Below, piece by piece: positions 47,460 to 57,889 of a stretch of 64,000 bases of DNA (position 1 is the stretch's first letter; every line of letters begins with the position of its first letter). The notes under the pieces are model-generated. The model was not told where the DNA came from. It made no database searches and saw only the letters and a program-made list of their open reading frames with translations. The translations under genes and the position numbers were made by a program. The stretch comes from Rhabditoides inermis (taxonomy: Eukaryota > Nematoda > Chromadorea > Rhabditida > Rhabditidae): positions 31,001-95,000 of the forward strand of contig CAWZYM010000263.1 in assembly GCA_963966185.1 (NCBI GenBank), given 5' to 3'.

Positions 47460-48649
47460 GAGCTCAGAAAAAGGAAACTACATCATCAAAACACCGAAAA
47501 CTAACAAGCAAGATTTGTGAAATTTCACAGTTCAATGTACAATTGTAGTACATTTTGTTTTGTTTTTACTCAGTTTCTCAACAATACTCACGTTCACGAC
47601 AATAAGACAAGGAACTACAAAACATACACTAACCAAAACTGAAACTAGTGAAGGAAGAAACTACTGCATTCCGAAACACTAGACTAGAGAAGAAAGTAAT
47701 GGAACGAGACCGACCTTACTCAAGCATAACTAAGTATCACCGAACAATGAGCTCGCACAAAGAGGGGGCGGGGCTAGAAGAGCGCGTGGCGTCTCCGCGC
47801 AGGTGTGTGGCGGGTGTGTGAGAGACGAGGGCGGCCGTCGATGAAAGAAGCGATGGCCGGCTCCATAGTGACGCAGCGGAGCAGACGAAGTCAATATGCC
47901 GCTCCCTATTCTTACTTTTTCTGCGAACAGCAACAGTGAGTGATAAATGAGTGTAATCGTCTCGCGGGTATTACAGTATCCTGCTGTTTTCATACATATG
48001 TATGTAGGTGTTTCGATGATCATAGTATCACGATCAGAGTTAGACAGTATCGACCGTAAACCCGCGACATTGTGACTGACCAAAGTATTATAGTACTGAT
48101 TGAGTGTATTCGTTTACCAGAAAGGGGCGATTAATTGCCGCTGAACGCCTTTAAATATAGATTTATTACCAATAACAGGAGGAAATCGACATCATGACAA
48201 ACAGAAAACAGTGAACATGATAAACGGTATAGGACTGTAGGACAATGATTAAGATAACGTAACAATCTCACAAAAACACTTACACGAAGAACAAAATGAA
48301 GAAAGATCTCTACAGGCTGCGAAATTTACTGGATGGCAAAAGACGAAATGTGGAGGGTTGTGACTTGCAAAGAAGAATCGTGTACGGGAACTGAGTCTCG
48401 ACGAGAACATTTCAACTTACGAGGGAATCGTGATAGTAAGGCCTGTATGATCAAGTTGTAGCATTATCTTGAATTAATGAAAACAAATTAAATGAAAGTG
48501 GTTTGAAATATTTGCAATGTCATGTGAATGAGTCAAAATGAAACTCACATCATGTGTTCACTCTCGTTGTACGAAATATATCTGCGGTCGGCGAGTATCG
48601 GTATGTATGAAAAGACGCCTTGGCTTGCGTCATTTTCGGCATGCAGCTG
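47460..48649. other. No gene seen
   Basis: Short open frames only, with no exon chain. A GC-rich stretch at 47755-47890 is not bounded by convincing splice sites. Confidence 0.45.
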
Positions 48650-48802
48650 ACAAGGGAAGTGTCTCGGGACCTCCGCTTCAAAATGAACGTGCACCGCAAC
48701 AAAAATGGTCAATGGCAACATTGATCAGGAGACCCTTATTGGCTAGCGAATGAGCCATATTTCGTTCAAATTGGAGCGGAGGCCCTGAGACACTTTCCTT
48801 GT
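48650..48802. repeat. 40-bp inverted repeat at receptor 3' end
   Basis: The left arm 48650-48689 (ACAAGGGAAGTGTCTCGGGA...) and the right arm 48763-48802 are reverse complements with about six mismatches, separated by 73 bp. The right arm is the coding 3' end of the adjacent receptor fragment, so the left arm is an inverted copy of that end. Confidence 0.75.
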
Positions 48803-49499
48803 GAACCACGAGGAAAGCCCGCGGCAATACGGCTTGTTCACCAGCACGATGCACACCATAGAGGGTGGTTGAGTGGATGGCGAACAGAAACCACACGAAA
48901 TCACTCCGGCCTGCAACACTGTCTGTATGAACCCCTCCGATACGATACGCTCACAATTGACGAACCACCACTCGAACGCTATCGATAAACACGTCCACAG
49001 AGCCGGTATGCCGATGAACGATATCGGAGAAATGGTCTAAGATCACCATGGCTTCCCATTTATACAATTGCCCGCGAATGGTACGTGCAGAATGAGATCG
49101 CGGATCACGGCCTGGATGGTGTGGTAGGTGGAGGGTGGGAGGTTGGCTCGGTACGCTTCGAGCTGTCTGTAGCACAGAACGACGCACAGCAAGAGGAACG
49201 AACCGAGCAACACGAGGACTGAACGTGGAACGATGTGATGGTTGCGCGTGAAGGTTTTTTTGTTGAAAGAAAGGGTTTCAAAAGCTCCTGGAAGTGTTCT
49301 GATAGACCGATAGCAATTCAAAAATAGTTCGGAAAAGTTTGAAAACGACTGACACATACAAAGAGACCGATACAAAGAGACATAGCGCTTGGAACGGCGC
49401 ATTGAGCAGTTCGATCAGCGCCCAGTCGTAGTCAGCGTAGCGCGCGTAGTGATTGAACAGATCCGGGTTCGTCTGACAGAAATCGATCCAGCAATCCAT
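48743..49499 (-). pseudogene. Chemoreceptor fragment (SRH-like), frameshifted
   Basis: Minus-strand pieces: 49499-about 49390 (extracellular loop HYARYADYDWALIELLNAPF and the start of helix 5); about 49219-49080 (LVLLGSFLLLCVVLCYRQLE ... TIQAVIRDLILH); about 49034-48955 (SPISFIGIPALWTCLSIAFE, joining in frame); and from 48919, CRSDFVWFLFAIHSTT. There the frame breaks: MVCIVLVNKPYCRGLSSWF, the expected end of helix 7, continues in another frame after one extra base near 48861-48867, stopping at 48743. Helices 1-4 are not found upstream. The pattern resembles SRH-type receptors (H-x-x-T in helix 7, then K-P-Y-R/C). Confidence 0.5.
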
Positions 49500-50142
49500 A
49501 TAGAGACCATCTTCAGCAAGTCCAGAGAGGTGGCCAGGTCACATTGCGGCCACAGCGGCAACATCGGCCGCTTCAGTCATTCGTGGAAACGGGACTGTTT
49601 CTCGGGGCTACGCGGTTCAAACGGATTCGCAATACTCGAACCGAGCGGCCTGGTTGTGATCCACGGAACTGTGCCTCGTGTCAGTAATATTTATATCAAT
49701 AGAATACGTTTCCTAGTTTATTATCCCGCACCCAGCGTCATATTCTGACAGCTTATAAGATATGTTATGGACATATATTTGCCAAAAAGTGGAAAAGGAA
49801 TACACTATCAGAAACTGCATGTTTTTTCAGCATATTCGCTGATGAAAACGGGAGAATGATGGCTGAAAACATTCAAACGCCTGTATCTCAAAACATGTCA
49901 CATCCGTTTTTTTATGATAAAAATCATGCTTAGCAAACTTCACACGCGCTTTTAATGGTGCTATTCGTATTTGCTACCGGGACCGGAACAGTTTCAAAAA
50001 ATCGAAAATATGCAATTTTTTTTCTTTTTTTGATCATAATCTTTTTCAAAATCATTTGTTATTGGGTACTTCGGAGTAATAACAAAGTAATAACAAATAA
50101 AAAAAGTAATTGTTACTTTGTAACTTCGGAGTAATTTGCCTA

Positions 50143-50647
50143 TATATGGTCGTCCCCCCTGTTCATCGTACGACAGTTCCGTTTCCGAATATTTCCCAGA
50201 CACCTTTCGATGGCATTATCGCCGGTCCAAGTTCATTCGGCAGCAGTGATTTTTCGCTTGGCGGTCTCATTGCGCGCTTTTCACAGCAGATTCCCAGAAG
50301 TATTACTGACAAACGCTTTTTCCGATTTTTGATAATTGTTTTTGATATATCGTAAAACAGTCGATAACGCCTGAAACTGCGTATTCCTACAGTGAAAAAC
50401 TGTTTTGGAAATAACTTCCTTCGGAATCGAGCTAGAAGGCTGAAATTTGGATATGTTGTGTAAAAGACCTATCCCAACAATCGCTCGTTTTTCAAATTTT
50501 GAAAATTGCTCATTGTACAGTAATCCACGACAAAAACCGAGAAGTGCCGTTAAAACTTAAAAAAATGCATCATTTTTTCGTCATTTCCTCACTGTCTGGT
50601 TCGATCGGCGATAATGCCGTACGATGAAAATGGGGGATGGCCTATAG
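50143..50647. mobile_element. ~500-bp inverted-repeat element
   Basis: The left end TATATGGTCGTCCCCCCTG then TTCATCGTACGACA, and the right end (reverse complement) TATAGGCCATCCCCCATTT then TTCATCGTACGGCA, match over about 35 bp. A second inner inverted motif (GGCATTATCGCCGG / GGCGATAATGCC) lies inside. No coding capacity. Confidence 0.6.
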
Positions 50648-50959
50648 TTATCTTCTAGCTCCTCTCCATCCAGGCAAGCGGCCTTCCTCTGAAGCAAGCC
50701 AAGGATCTATTTACAGGTACGGTAAGCTGGAGCTACCAGCGATTCGGGAAGAAGATGAAAACGCGGCGACAGACGGACTTGCCGCTCTCTTTCCCAAAGA
50801 AAAGAATGCGGCACCCTCGACAAGTTCCCCTCCACCCTACACTGTCCCCATAAAGAAGAGCCGCCGTTGAAAGAGATCCCCTTTCCACTTTTCGCCCCAT
50901 CGAATATTGGCCCACGTTTACGAACCGTGTTCTATCAGTGGCTCGTTCAATGATTATAT

Positions 50960-50990
<31 letters not shown>

Positions 50991-51039
50991 ACCATAAACT
51001 GGTCCCCCAAGTCGTAGAGCAGCAGAGACATAATTCTCT

Positions 51040-51143
51040 TTGTAGTTTTCCTCGCTTTTTTGTTTGGCTGTTTGGATCCTAGGGAATCGAACGACCGTGA
51101 GATTGAGAGACAAACGCTCTATCCACTGAGCCGCGCCACCGGC
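51040..51143 (-). repeat. tRNA-derived SINE, family 1 (short)
   Basis: Minus-strand head starting at 51143, GCCGGTGGCGCGGCTCAGTGG, with TCTCACGGTCGTTCGATTCC. D-arm GGCTCAGTGGATAGAGC is well kept. It lacks five bases before the B box compared with 32997-33064, and its body looks unrelated or truncated. Confidence 0.55.
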
Positions 51144-51567
51144 TCGCTTTCTACTTTCTCTTTTTTTTATCTTTCTGTGTTTTTCTTTTCCCTTCCCGCT
51201 TTCTAATAGCATTTTTCACCAAAAAAACTACTTTTTTGAAAGTAGAGCAACATACATTAGTGCGTTTATTATGTGCTGACATATGACATATGTGTAGAAA
51301 TTATGACATATACACTGTGAACAACATCCCAAATATCAAAGCATTTATGCATTTTCCTTGTGTTTGTATCCAAGAAAGATCGTTAGAAATGTGAGGGCTC
51401 AGGCTGGAAAGAGCGGAATAGTGTTAATATTCAGTATCTTTACATGTGAAAACTCGCGTAACAAAGAAGTTCCTTCAAGGTCAACAAAGCAAGAATAGCT
51501 TGAGTAAAAACATTTGTAAAAACAAAAGTAGTGAACATATTTGTTTTTTTCATGTAGTTATGTGATT

Positions 51568-51681
<114 letters not shown>

Positions 51682-52495
51682 TGTGTGAGATGAATTACTG
51701 TTTAACATTATGAAAACGATTGGATCAGGTTTTCTCTTAGAATCTTTTAAAAAACATTACAGAACTTGTCTTTCTTCTGCAAAAGGCAAAACGTTTATTA
51801 AAACAAACTTCACAACCTTTACATAGATAATTTTGGTTTCAATAATAAACACACTTCTGTCAGCTTTCACAAAGTCATGTACGCATTTACATCGTTTGCA
51901 CAAACTTTTTTTCCTTTTTCCGTTTAGTGCACTTTAACATATATAGTTCCCTAAAAACCTCTGGAAAACCTGAAATTGTCTGGCACTCTGACTGACCCTT
52001 TTTTGTTTACAAAGTTGTAAAAAAATTTCACAATCAATAGTTTATACACTACTTAACGCTACTTTGCAGTTTAACTGCACTCGCGTTATGTTTAACTCTG
52101 TGAGAAAGACTTATTTGTGTTTGTTAGAAAAAGTTACGAGGAACAGAAGTTTTGTCTGACTTTTTTCGGGACGAAAATGGTGAAAGTGTCCTTACCGTAC
52201 AAATTATTGAATCACTTCTCACGTAATCACTTATTAGCAATGTTTAAATAAAACGAAGACATGATCAGCGTTTGATTTAAAAGTGCTTCCTTTTTGTCGG
52301 GGAAATATACGGTAATGAGAATGTCTTCAGCTTAACTTTGTACGAATATCAAGTCTTAAACTTTAGAACAATTGTCATTTATATATAGAACATTTCACAA
52401 ATTCCACTTAACACAGTGTAGACTATACATTATTTATAAACGCTGTTTTCATAACCACGTTTGACCCAACTTTTGTTCTTCCGTTTTCACTTCAG

Positions 52496-53050
52496 ATGCC
52501 GGTTTTCAATGTTTCTGCAGTTTCAATCATAACAGTCTCATCTGTGGTTATGCTGATGTATTCTTTTATCATTGCAATCGTTTTCAAGTTCATCAAACAT
52601 AGACGCATACCACTCACATTCTACAAATTCGTTGGCACTCAGGTGATTATGTATTCGTTTTTCACTCAAGCAGTTTTTGTTTTACAGTACATTGCGGATC
52701 TTATCATTTTCATCACGACAGATCTTATATACCTGCCGCGAAAATACGGGCTCTACAGTGCAACGGTCAGTGTCACGTTCACTATGAGAGGAATTCATCG
52801 TTTCGCTTATCTGGACTCTACATACACACATACGCTTGTCATAATTGTCTTGCCAACCAATTTGCTATTGATATTTCTTCTGGCGACTCGCGTTAGCGAA
52901 CAAACGACTCAACATCTCGGCTGGGTCCTGCTAAACTCAAAACTGCGTCGCGACCACTTAACGTGTTTTAAAAAATCGGTTGGCGCGGACACGCTGAGTC
53001 AGAGAACGGCGACTGAAATAAAGAGCCGGGGAATTTTCAGTTCGTTTTAG
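52496..53050 (+). CDS. SRG/SRV-like receptor, N-terminal part
   Basis: ATG directly after CACTTCAG (SL-like acceptor). Exon 1 (52496-52642, 49 residues) has helix 1 and IPLTFYKFVGTQ. After a 45-bp intron, exon 2 gives YIADLIIFITTDLIYLPRKY, close to the SRG/SRV pattern F-Y-x-x-x-x-x-Q-x-I-A-D-L. The 45-bp intron is in frame and has no stop, so retention would not break the frame. Beyond TYTHTLVIIVLPTNLLLIFL the frame runs to a stop at 53048-53050, but a better donor (ACG^GTCAGT) lies earlier. This may be the 5' part of the gene continued at 53977. Confidence 0.5.
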   Translation: MPVFNVSAVSIITVSSVVMLMYSFIIAIVFKFIKHRRIPLTFYKFVGTQVIMYSFFTQAVFVLQYIADLIIFITTDLIYLPRKYGLYSATVSVTFTMRGIHRFAYLDSTYTHTLVIIVLPTNLLLIFLLATRVSEQTTQHLGWVLLNSKLRRDHLTCFKKSVGADTLSQRTATEIKSRGIFSSF

Positions 53051-53459
53051 ATATCCCTTATTTGGCAAATCGCGGTACGGCAAATATCGGTGGTGTCGTG
53101 AAACCGGTTCCCTGAATACAAAACAAATGTAATGGAAACAAATCTGACTTTAACATATTTATATGTCGCTACTGTAACTTTGAAACACTTTCGGAAATGT
53201 TTATTACCTGTTCAAGTCATAGCAATAGGCGTGACATTGTTACGCAAGTGTTAACCACCCGATACCCGATGACATCATAAACTCTTCCTGACCCTATCCC
53301 GTGTGTGACTGTTTCCTACCTGATGTGTGATGTCACTCGTTATTCTCGTGCTCGTGTTTTAATCATTCTGAGGAAGTGATTCTCGCAATAAACTTCATAG
53401 TCGTCTGTGTCGTTTTATGATTTGCGGGTAATTTATGAAATATGAATGAAGAGTGTGTT

Positions 53460-53730
53460 TATAATATTATTCTGGGAGATAGTTCGCCAGATTACGGTAG
53501 AAAATCGATCTACCCTCGAGTCGCATTCGATCTACCTTCTAGTCGTGAGGAGACCCAAGCGCGCGCTTTCAAACGATAATATTGATCAAAAAAGCCGGCA
53601 CGCGAATCAAAGAGGCCGCGCGACACTCGACCATTTGCCCGCGCTGTCTGGCCTCTCTCGCTCGAAACTGAGTTTCGCCAACTGACCCCGGCTGGCAATA
53701 ACAGAAACTATCCACCAGGCGGCGACTATA
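53460..53730. repeat. 271-bp dispersed repeat, copy 2
   Basis: Same sequence and orientation as 23728-23998, from TATAATATTATTCT to GGCGGCGACTATA. It sits between the two parts of the SRG/SRV-like receptor, where the helix 3 exon would be expected. Confidence 0.85.
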
Positions 53731-53976
53731 TATGACGTCACGCTTTCACAAGTCTGCACTTTACTCTACAAGTGTGCAGTGTGTTTGTGTATCACGGCAA
53801 ATTTGAATAATCACAAGGTAGCACCATATAAAATACAGACACCGAACTTGATCCTGAAGCTGAGTTCATTCCCCAGAAACTAAATTTTATCACAGGATCA
53901 GCAAAATACTTTCACTAAACTGCTGTTCTGCGTTCATACGACGTTTCGGTCTATTGTCTATATGTGCTATCTACAG

Positions 53977-56684
53977 TTTGCTATCTGCCGAACCATCGCG
54001 TACTACCATGCTTATATGAAGGTAAGTGGTAAGTCACTGTATCTTGTTTGTACTGTTCAACCAATTCGATATTCCACTTGTGAAGTGAGAGATCGCACGT
54101 ATTTTACTTTCTCTTTTTTTCTGTTCATATCTCTTTCTCTCGCTTTGTTTTTCCCGAAAAAAAACCGACTCAAGTGCAAAGTTTGTTTCCTGTTTCCTGC
54201 CGTGAGTCTCTCTCATTCACCAAATTTGCTGCGTAATTTTTTTGTTGAAACTTTGAAAGAATGATACTGCATTTTCATGAAGTTGTGTTAGTCAAAACGA
54301 GAAAAAAAGACAATAGGAGAGCAGGCTCTGCCCCTGCGCAGACCGGATACCGTGTTCCTTTCAGTCCACGCACGACGCGAACAAGCTCGTCTACATTGTG
54401 TACGTTCTGTGGTCGACGACGATTCTGAGCAACACGGCGGTGTTCAATCTGGTAGACTTTGACGTCACGTTCGCACTCGATAACGTCACGCAAACAGTGA
54501 ATTTCGTAGTCAGCAACAGCAATGTGCAGAAGGTGGGCGTCGAATAACACGAGAACACATTGGTTGTTGCCGTGCCAGAATGAAATTTTGCTGTATTTTT
54601 CAGTTCGCCACGTATCAGAGCATGGTGGTCGGTCTGTCGGTGGCAGTGTTCTGCAGCCTCGCATATGCTTGCATCTGGCAAATGGCCAGAGGACTCGACT
54701 GCAGTGATGTCATGGCGAAGACACAGGCAAGCAGAATAAATCGATTGTCGTTAATATTGTAGCACGAAACAAATACAAGTTTAGGCCATCTTCTAGTTTC
54801 AATGTACGATAACATTGCTGGTCTGCTAAACAAACGAGAATTTGATGCAATTTCGGTGTTTTGATTGAGTGTTTGCGTTTGAATATGGACGAGAATTTGA
54901 TGCAATTTCGGTTCATGGTATAATCATATGGTATAATTGACGAATAAACCGATAAAAAATCGAACACTAGAGATCTCTGGACATAGGCATCTTGTACAGA
55001 AAACGGACGAAGCGTACTACGATACGTTTGAATAGTGTATTCAGGTTTCGAAAATTTCTCTTTAGAATTCGACTCGAACTCGAAGTCTTTCAAAAAAAAA
55101 ATCAAAGCAACAATCAAAAATCGAGAAACATAATCGAGATTGATGGGCACTTTTGCTACCCGTCACACATTCAAATTTCGTAAAGATTGCTTCACTGTGA
55201 ATGGATTTGTCAAATTCACAAAGCGGAAAACTCAGCTTCATCGGACTAGCAATGGTCTCTCATTTCCGTGAGAAGATACCGCCACGCGCGATCGAATGAT
55301 TTTGCGCGGGCGGATAAAAGGCTTCAAGATCTCAAATGCCTCAAAGCCTCAATGGACATTCATTGAGGCTTTGAGGTCTCAAATGCCTCAAATGCCTCAA
55401 ATGCTTTGAGGCCTCAAATGATGTCTGGTAAACTTTTGACAACACGACTGCTGAACTATGAACGGGGAAATGCCTTTCAGAATGAATTGACAGTGATTAG
55501 TTCATGTTATAATCATAGTTTTTCTTAAATGTAAAACATTTTTATTTCTTTCAAAATTTTCAGATTGGTAAGACTAATCCAAATAATCAGGTTAAAGAAC
55601 CTCCGAGTGAACACCACGATTCAGGAATAGTCGTTCTATAATTAATCACATTCAAAATTTGTGCGCAAGTATTGCTATATACATTCAGAGAGAAAGATTG
55701 TTTGATTACAAAAAAAATTGATCTAACCCCTATAGTCGCAATCTAAATCAAAAGCGCGCGCTTCTAGCGACAAATCGATGAAAACACGCCCGCATGCCGC
55801 ATAACTTCAGAGACAAATATTTCACCTCTCTCGCTCCAGTTTCGGTGACGGACCATAAATATACAGCACTTTTTTGCCGGATGGCAACCATATATGTCTA
55901 TTCAATTAACTGTTCAATGAACATTTCTTTCCAGCAGACCGTGCTGCTCTACGCGACTGTCATGTCCACGCCGCTTCTACTCGATGCTGGAAGGATCGTC
56001 TGGGAGGCATGTCAGAACCAGATAATTTATCTCGAATCAAATAGCAAAGTACAATTATGTAAGTTACGGCAAGATACGGTAAAATACAGTAATGCAACGG
56101 CAACGCCTGCTTGCGACTTCTGGGAAAGTTTTGATCTCGGCGGCGGAAGATCCGGGCATTAACGATTGATCGCGAAGAGACGTCTCAGAGAGTTTCATCG
56201 TCTTCGAGGATTCCTCTCAAGTCTCAATGCTGTAGATGTAGAGAGTAGCGAGATCGAGTACCAGTCCGGTTAGTGTCCAGCGCCGCTCAGCATTGTTCAG
56301 GGGTCGGGGGAATAACATGTGGAAGGCACGCGACCGCGCGCTAGCAGAGAAAGGAAAGGAGTGTCCAATTTTGTTTTACATGATTTGATATGAGCATTGT
56401 CGTGTACCACTAATTTCAGATAGTTTTGACGTGGAGAGGAGAAGACACACGAATAACGGAAAACTTGTGGTAGGTTTCTCTCTCTCTCTCTGTCTCTCTC
56501 TCTCTCTCTTTCCTGCTTTCTCTCTCTTTCTCTCTCGCTCATGTAGCTTCTCAGGTTCTTCACGTTCTGTCTGATGCTGGCCGCTCAGCCAGTGTCTCTT
56601 CTGTCCGTCAATCCGGAGATCCGCCGACTCGTCCGGATGGCTCTTCCCAAGCGACTTCACGTCAATTCGACCACAGCTATGTAG
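53977..56684 (+). CDS. SRG/SRV-like receptor, C-terminal part
   Basis: Exons 53977-54021 (FAICRTIAYYHAYMK), 54365-54532 (56 residues: helix 4 LVYIVYVLWSTTIL, then an N-glycosylation-prone loop), 54604-54726 (YQSMVVGLSVAVFCSLAYAC, helix 5, ending AKTQ) and 55938-about 56024 (TVLLYATVMSTPLLLDAG, helix 6) all join in phase 0, the last via a GC-AG intron. The final exon from 56555 gives FFTFCLMLAAQPVSLLSVNP and a basic tail, stop TAG. Its phase does not match the visible donor of the helix 6 exon, so an exon is missing or the gene is damaged. Together with 52496-53050 it would make one seven-helix receptor lacking a recognisable helix 3 exon. Confidence 0.5.
55330..55425. repeat. TCAAATGCC tandem and palindromic cluster
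   Basis: Repeated TCAAATGCC and TCAAAGCCTCAATG words in both orientations, including the inverted pair CTCAAAGCCTCAATG / CATTGAGGCTTTGAG. It lies in a receptor intron. Confidence 0.75.
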
Positions 56685-56699
56685 ACCTGTGATAGGGAC

Positions 56700-57738
56700 C
56701 ACAATGAGATTTTCAAATATTTGGATATGGTATAGCAATGAGTTCATAAATGTGGTCCATTTAAAGCTGATTTCAAAAATATATAATGCTCGTAGGGTTC
56801 ATCGTTCACATTGCGCTCTAATTCGGCACGGCGCCGCGCACCCGAGCGCGCGCTCACATAAGGAAAGTGCGACAGAGGGCGGCTAGATCAAAGCACTGAT
56901 GACATCATCGATAGTTAAATAATGAAAATATTCGTTTATAATAGTATCACTAGGTTTTGTTTGACTGTAATCGATAAGTACTCGATGAAATACGTCTCTT
57001 ATGTTAGCATTTTTCATTACTCACTTTGAGCTATGGCGGCTAGATCAAAGAAATATGACGTCATCGTATCACTTTTAACCGATTCTCACTACTTTACAGG
57101 GTACATGATCCCATAAAAAATATACTGTTAGAACCAGCGCGAAATGGCGAATCGTTCTATGCTAATTAGAGCACGTCATGTGTCCAGTGAAAAAATGTTA
57201 CATGATTTCGCCGGGCTCTCCGCAACTCACGTTGTGGTTCCTAGACCTGTGAACGACTTTCTCACGTCTGTTTTTCTGCTTCTGTTCTACTACTATTCGT
57301 TCCATTACACTAGACTTTTTTTTCTTTTTTTTTCTCCGCCTTGGATAACCAACAATAAACTGTCAACTGTTCTGATCGTTTCACACATCAAGCTTGTTTA
57401 TGAACAGTTCCTTCATTCACATTTTTTCGAGGGACGTATGTTGTTTCTGAAAAAAAGCCAATACACTGAACGTTAACGAACGATTGGCAGACAAACTCTT
57501 TTTTTCGCCGTGTTTCAAAAACGCGATGTTGTACATGATGGCCTCTTACCGGCGGTTACTACATAATTGGATTGGCTTGTGTCTGAATGTGTTGTAAAGC
57601 AACACGTGTGGGGCACGAAGCATACTGTTTGCTCAATGTTGACTTTTATTGTCACAGAAACAACATTAACATTTGACATAAATAAATAAATAATAGTCTT
57701 CACTGAAAACATCTTCGCAACACTCGATGAGTGTGGTT
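56700..57738. other. No gene seen
   Basis: AT-rich with short frames only; two short segments near 56865-56890 and 57030-57065 repeat a GGCGGCTAGATCAAAG motif. Confidence 0.45.
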
Positions 57739-57880
57739 CTAGGCGAGCTCGAAGTGCTTGCTGGACTCGGCTGCTTTCTCCTCTCCCTCCTCTCCCGCCT
57801 CCCTCTTCTTCCTTCCGTAGCCGTAGTCGTAGTAGTCGAACCGGTCGCAGCCGCCGCAACCCGCATTCCTTAATAAGAGT
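57739..57880 (-). CDS. Possible last exon of a secreted peptide precursor
   Basis: Minus-strand frame SLLLRNAGCGGCDRFDYYDY continues GYGRKKREAGEEGEEKAAES and ends SKHFELA with a stop at 57741-57739. A tetrabasic RKKR site follows a Tyr/Asp/Gly-rich segment ending Y-G, which is the layout of an amidated neuropeptide followed by an acidic spacer. The candidate acceptor is CAAACAG before the frame. No upstream signal-peptide exon was found and other frames are also open, so this is a weak call. Confidence 0.3.
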
Positions 57881-57889
57881 GACTGTTTG

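Noticed and set aside
49994..50647. Short hydrophobic frames near 50110-50355
   Set aside because: They lie within the inverted-repeat element and have no coding features.
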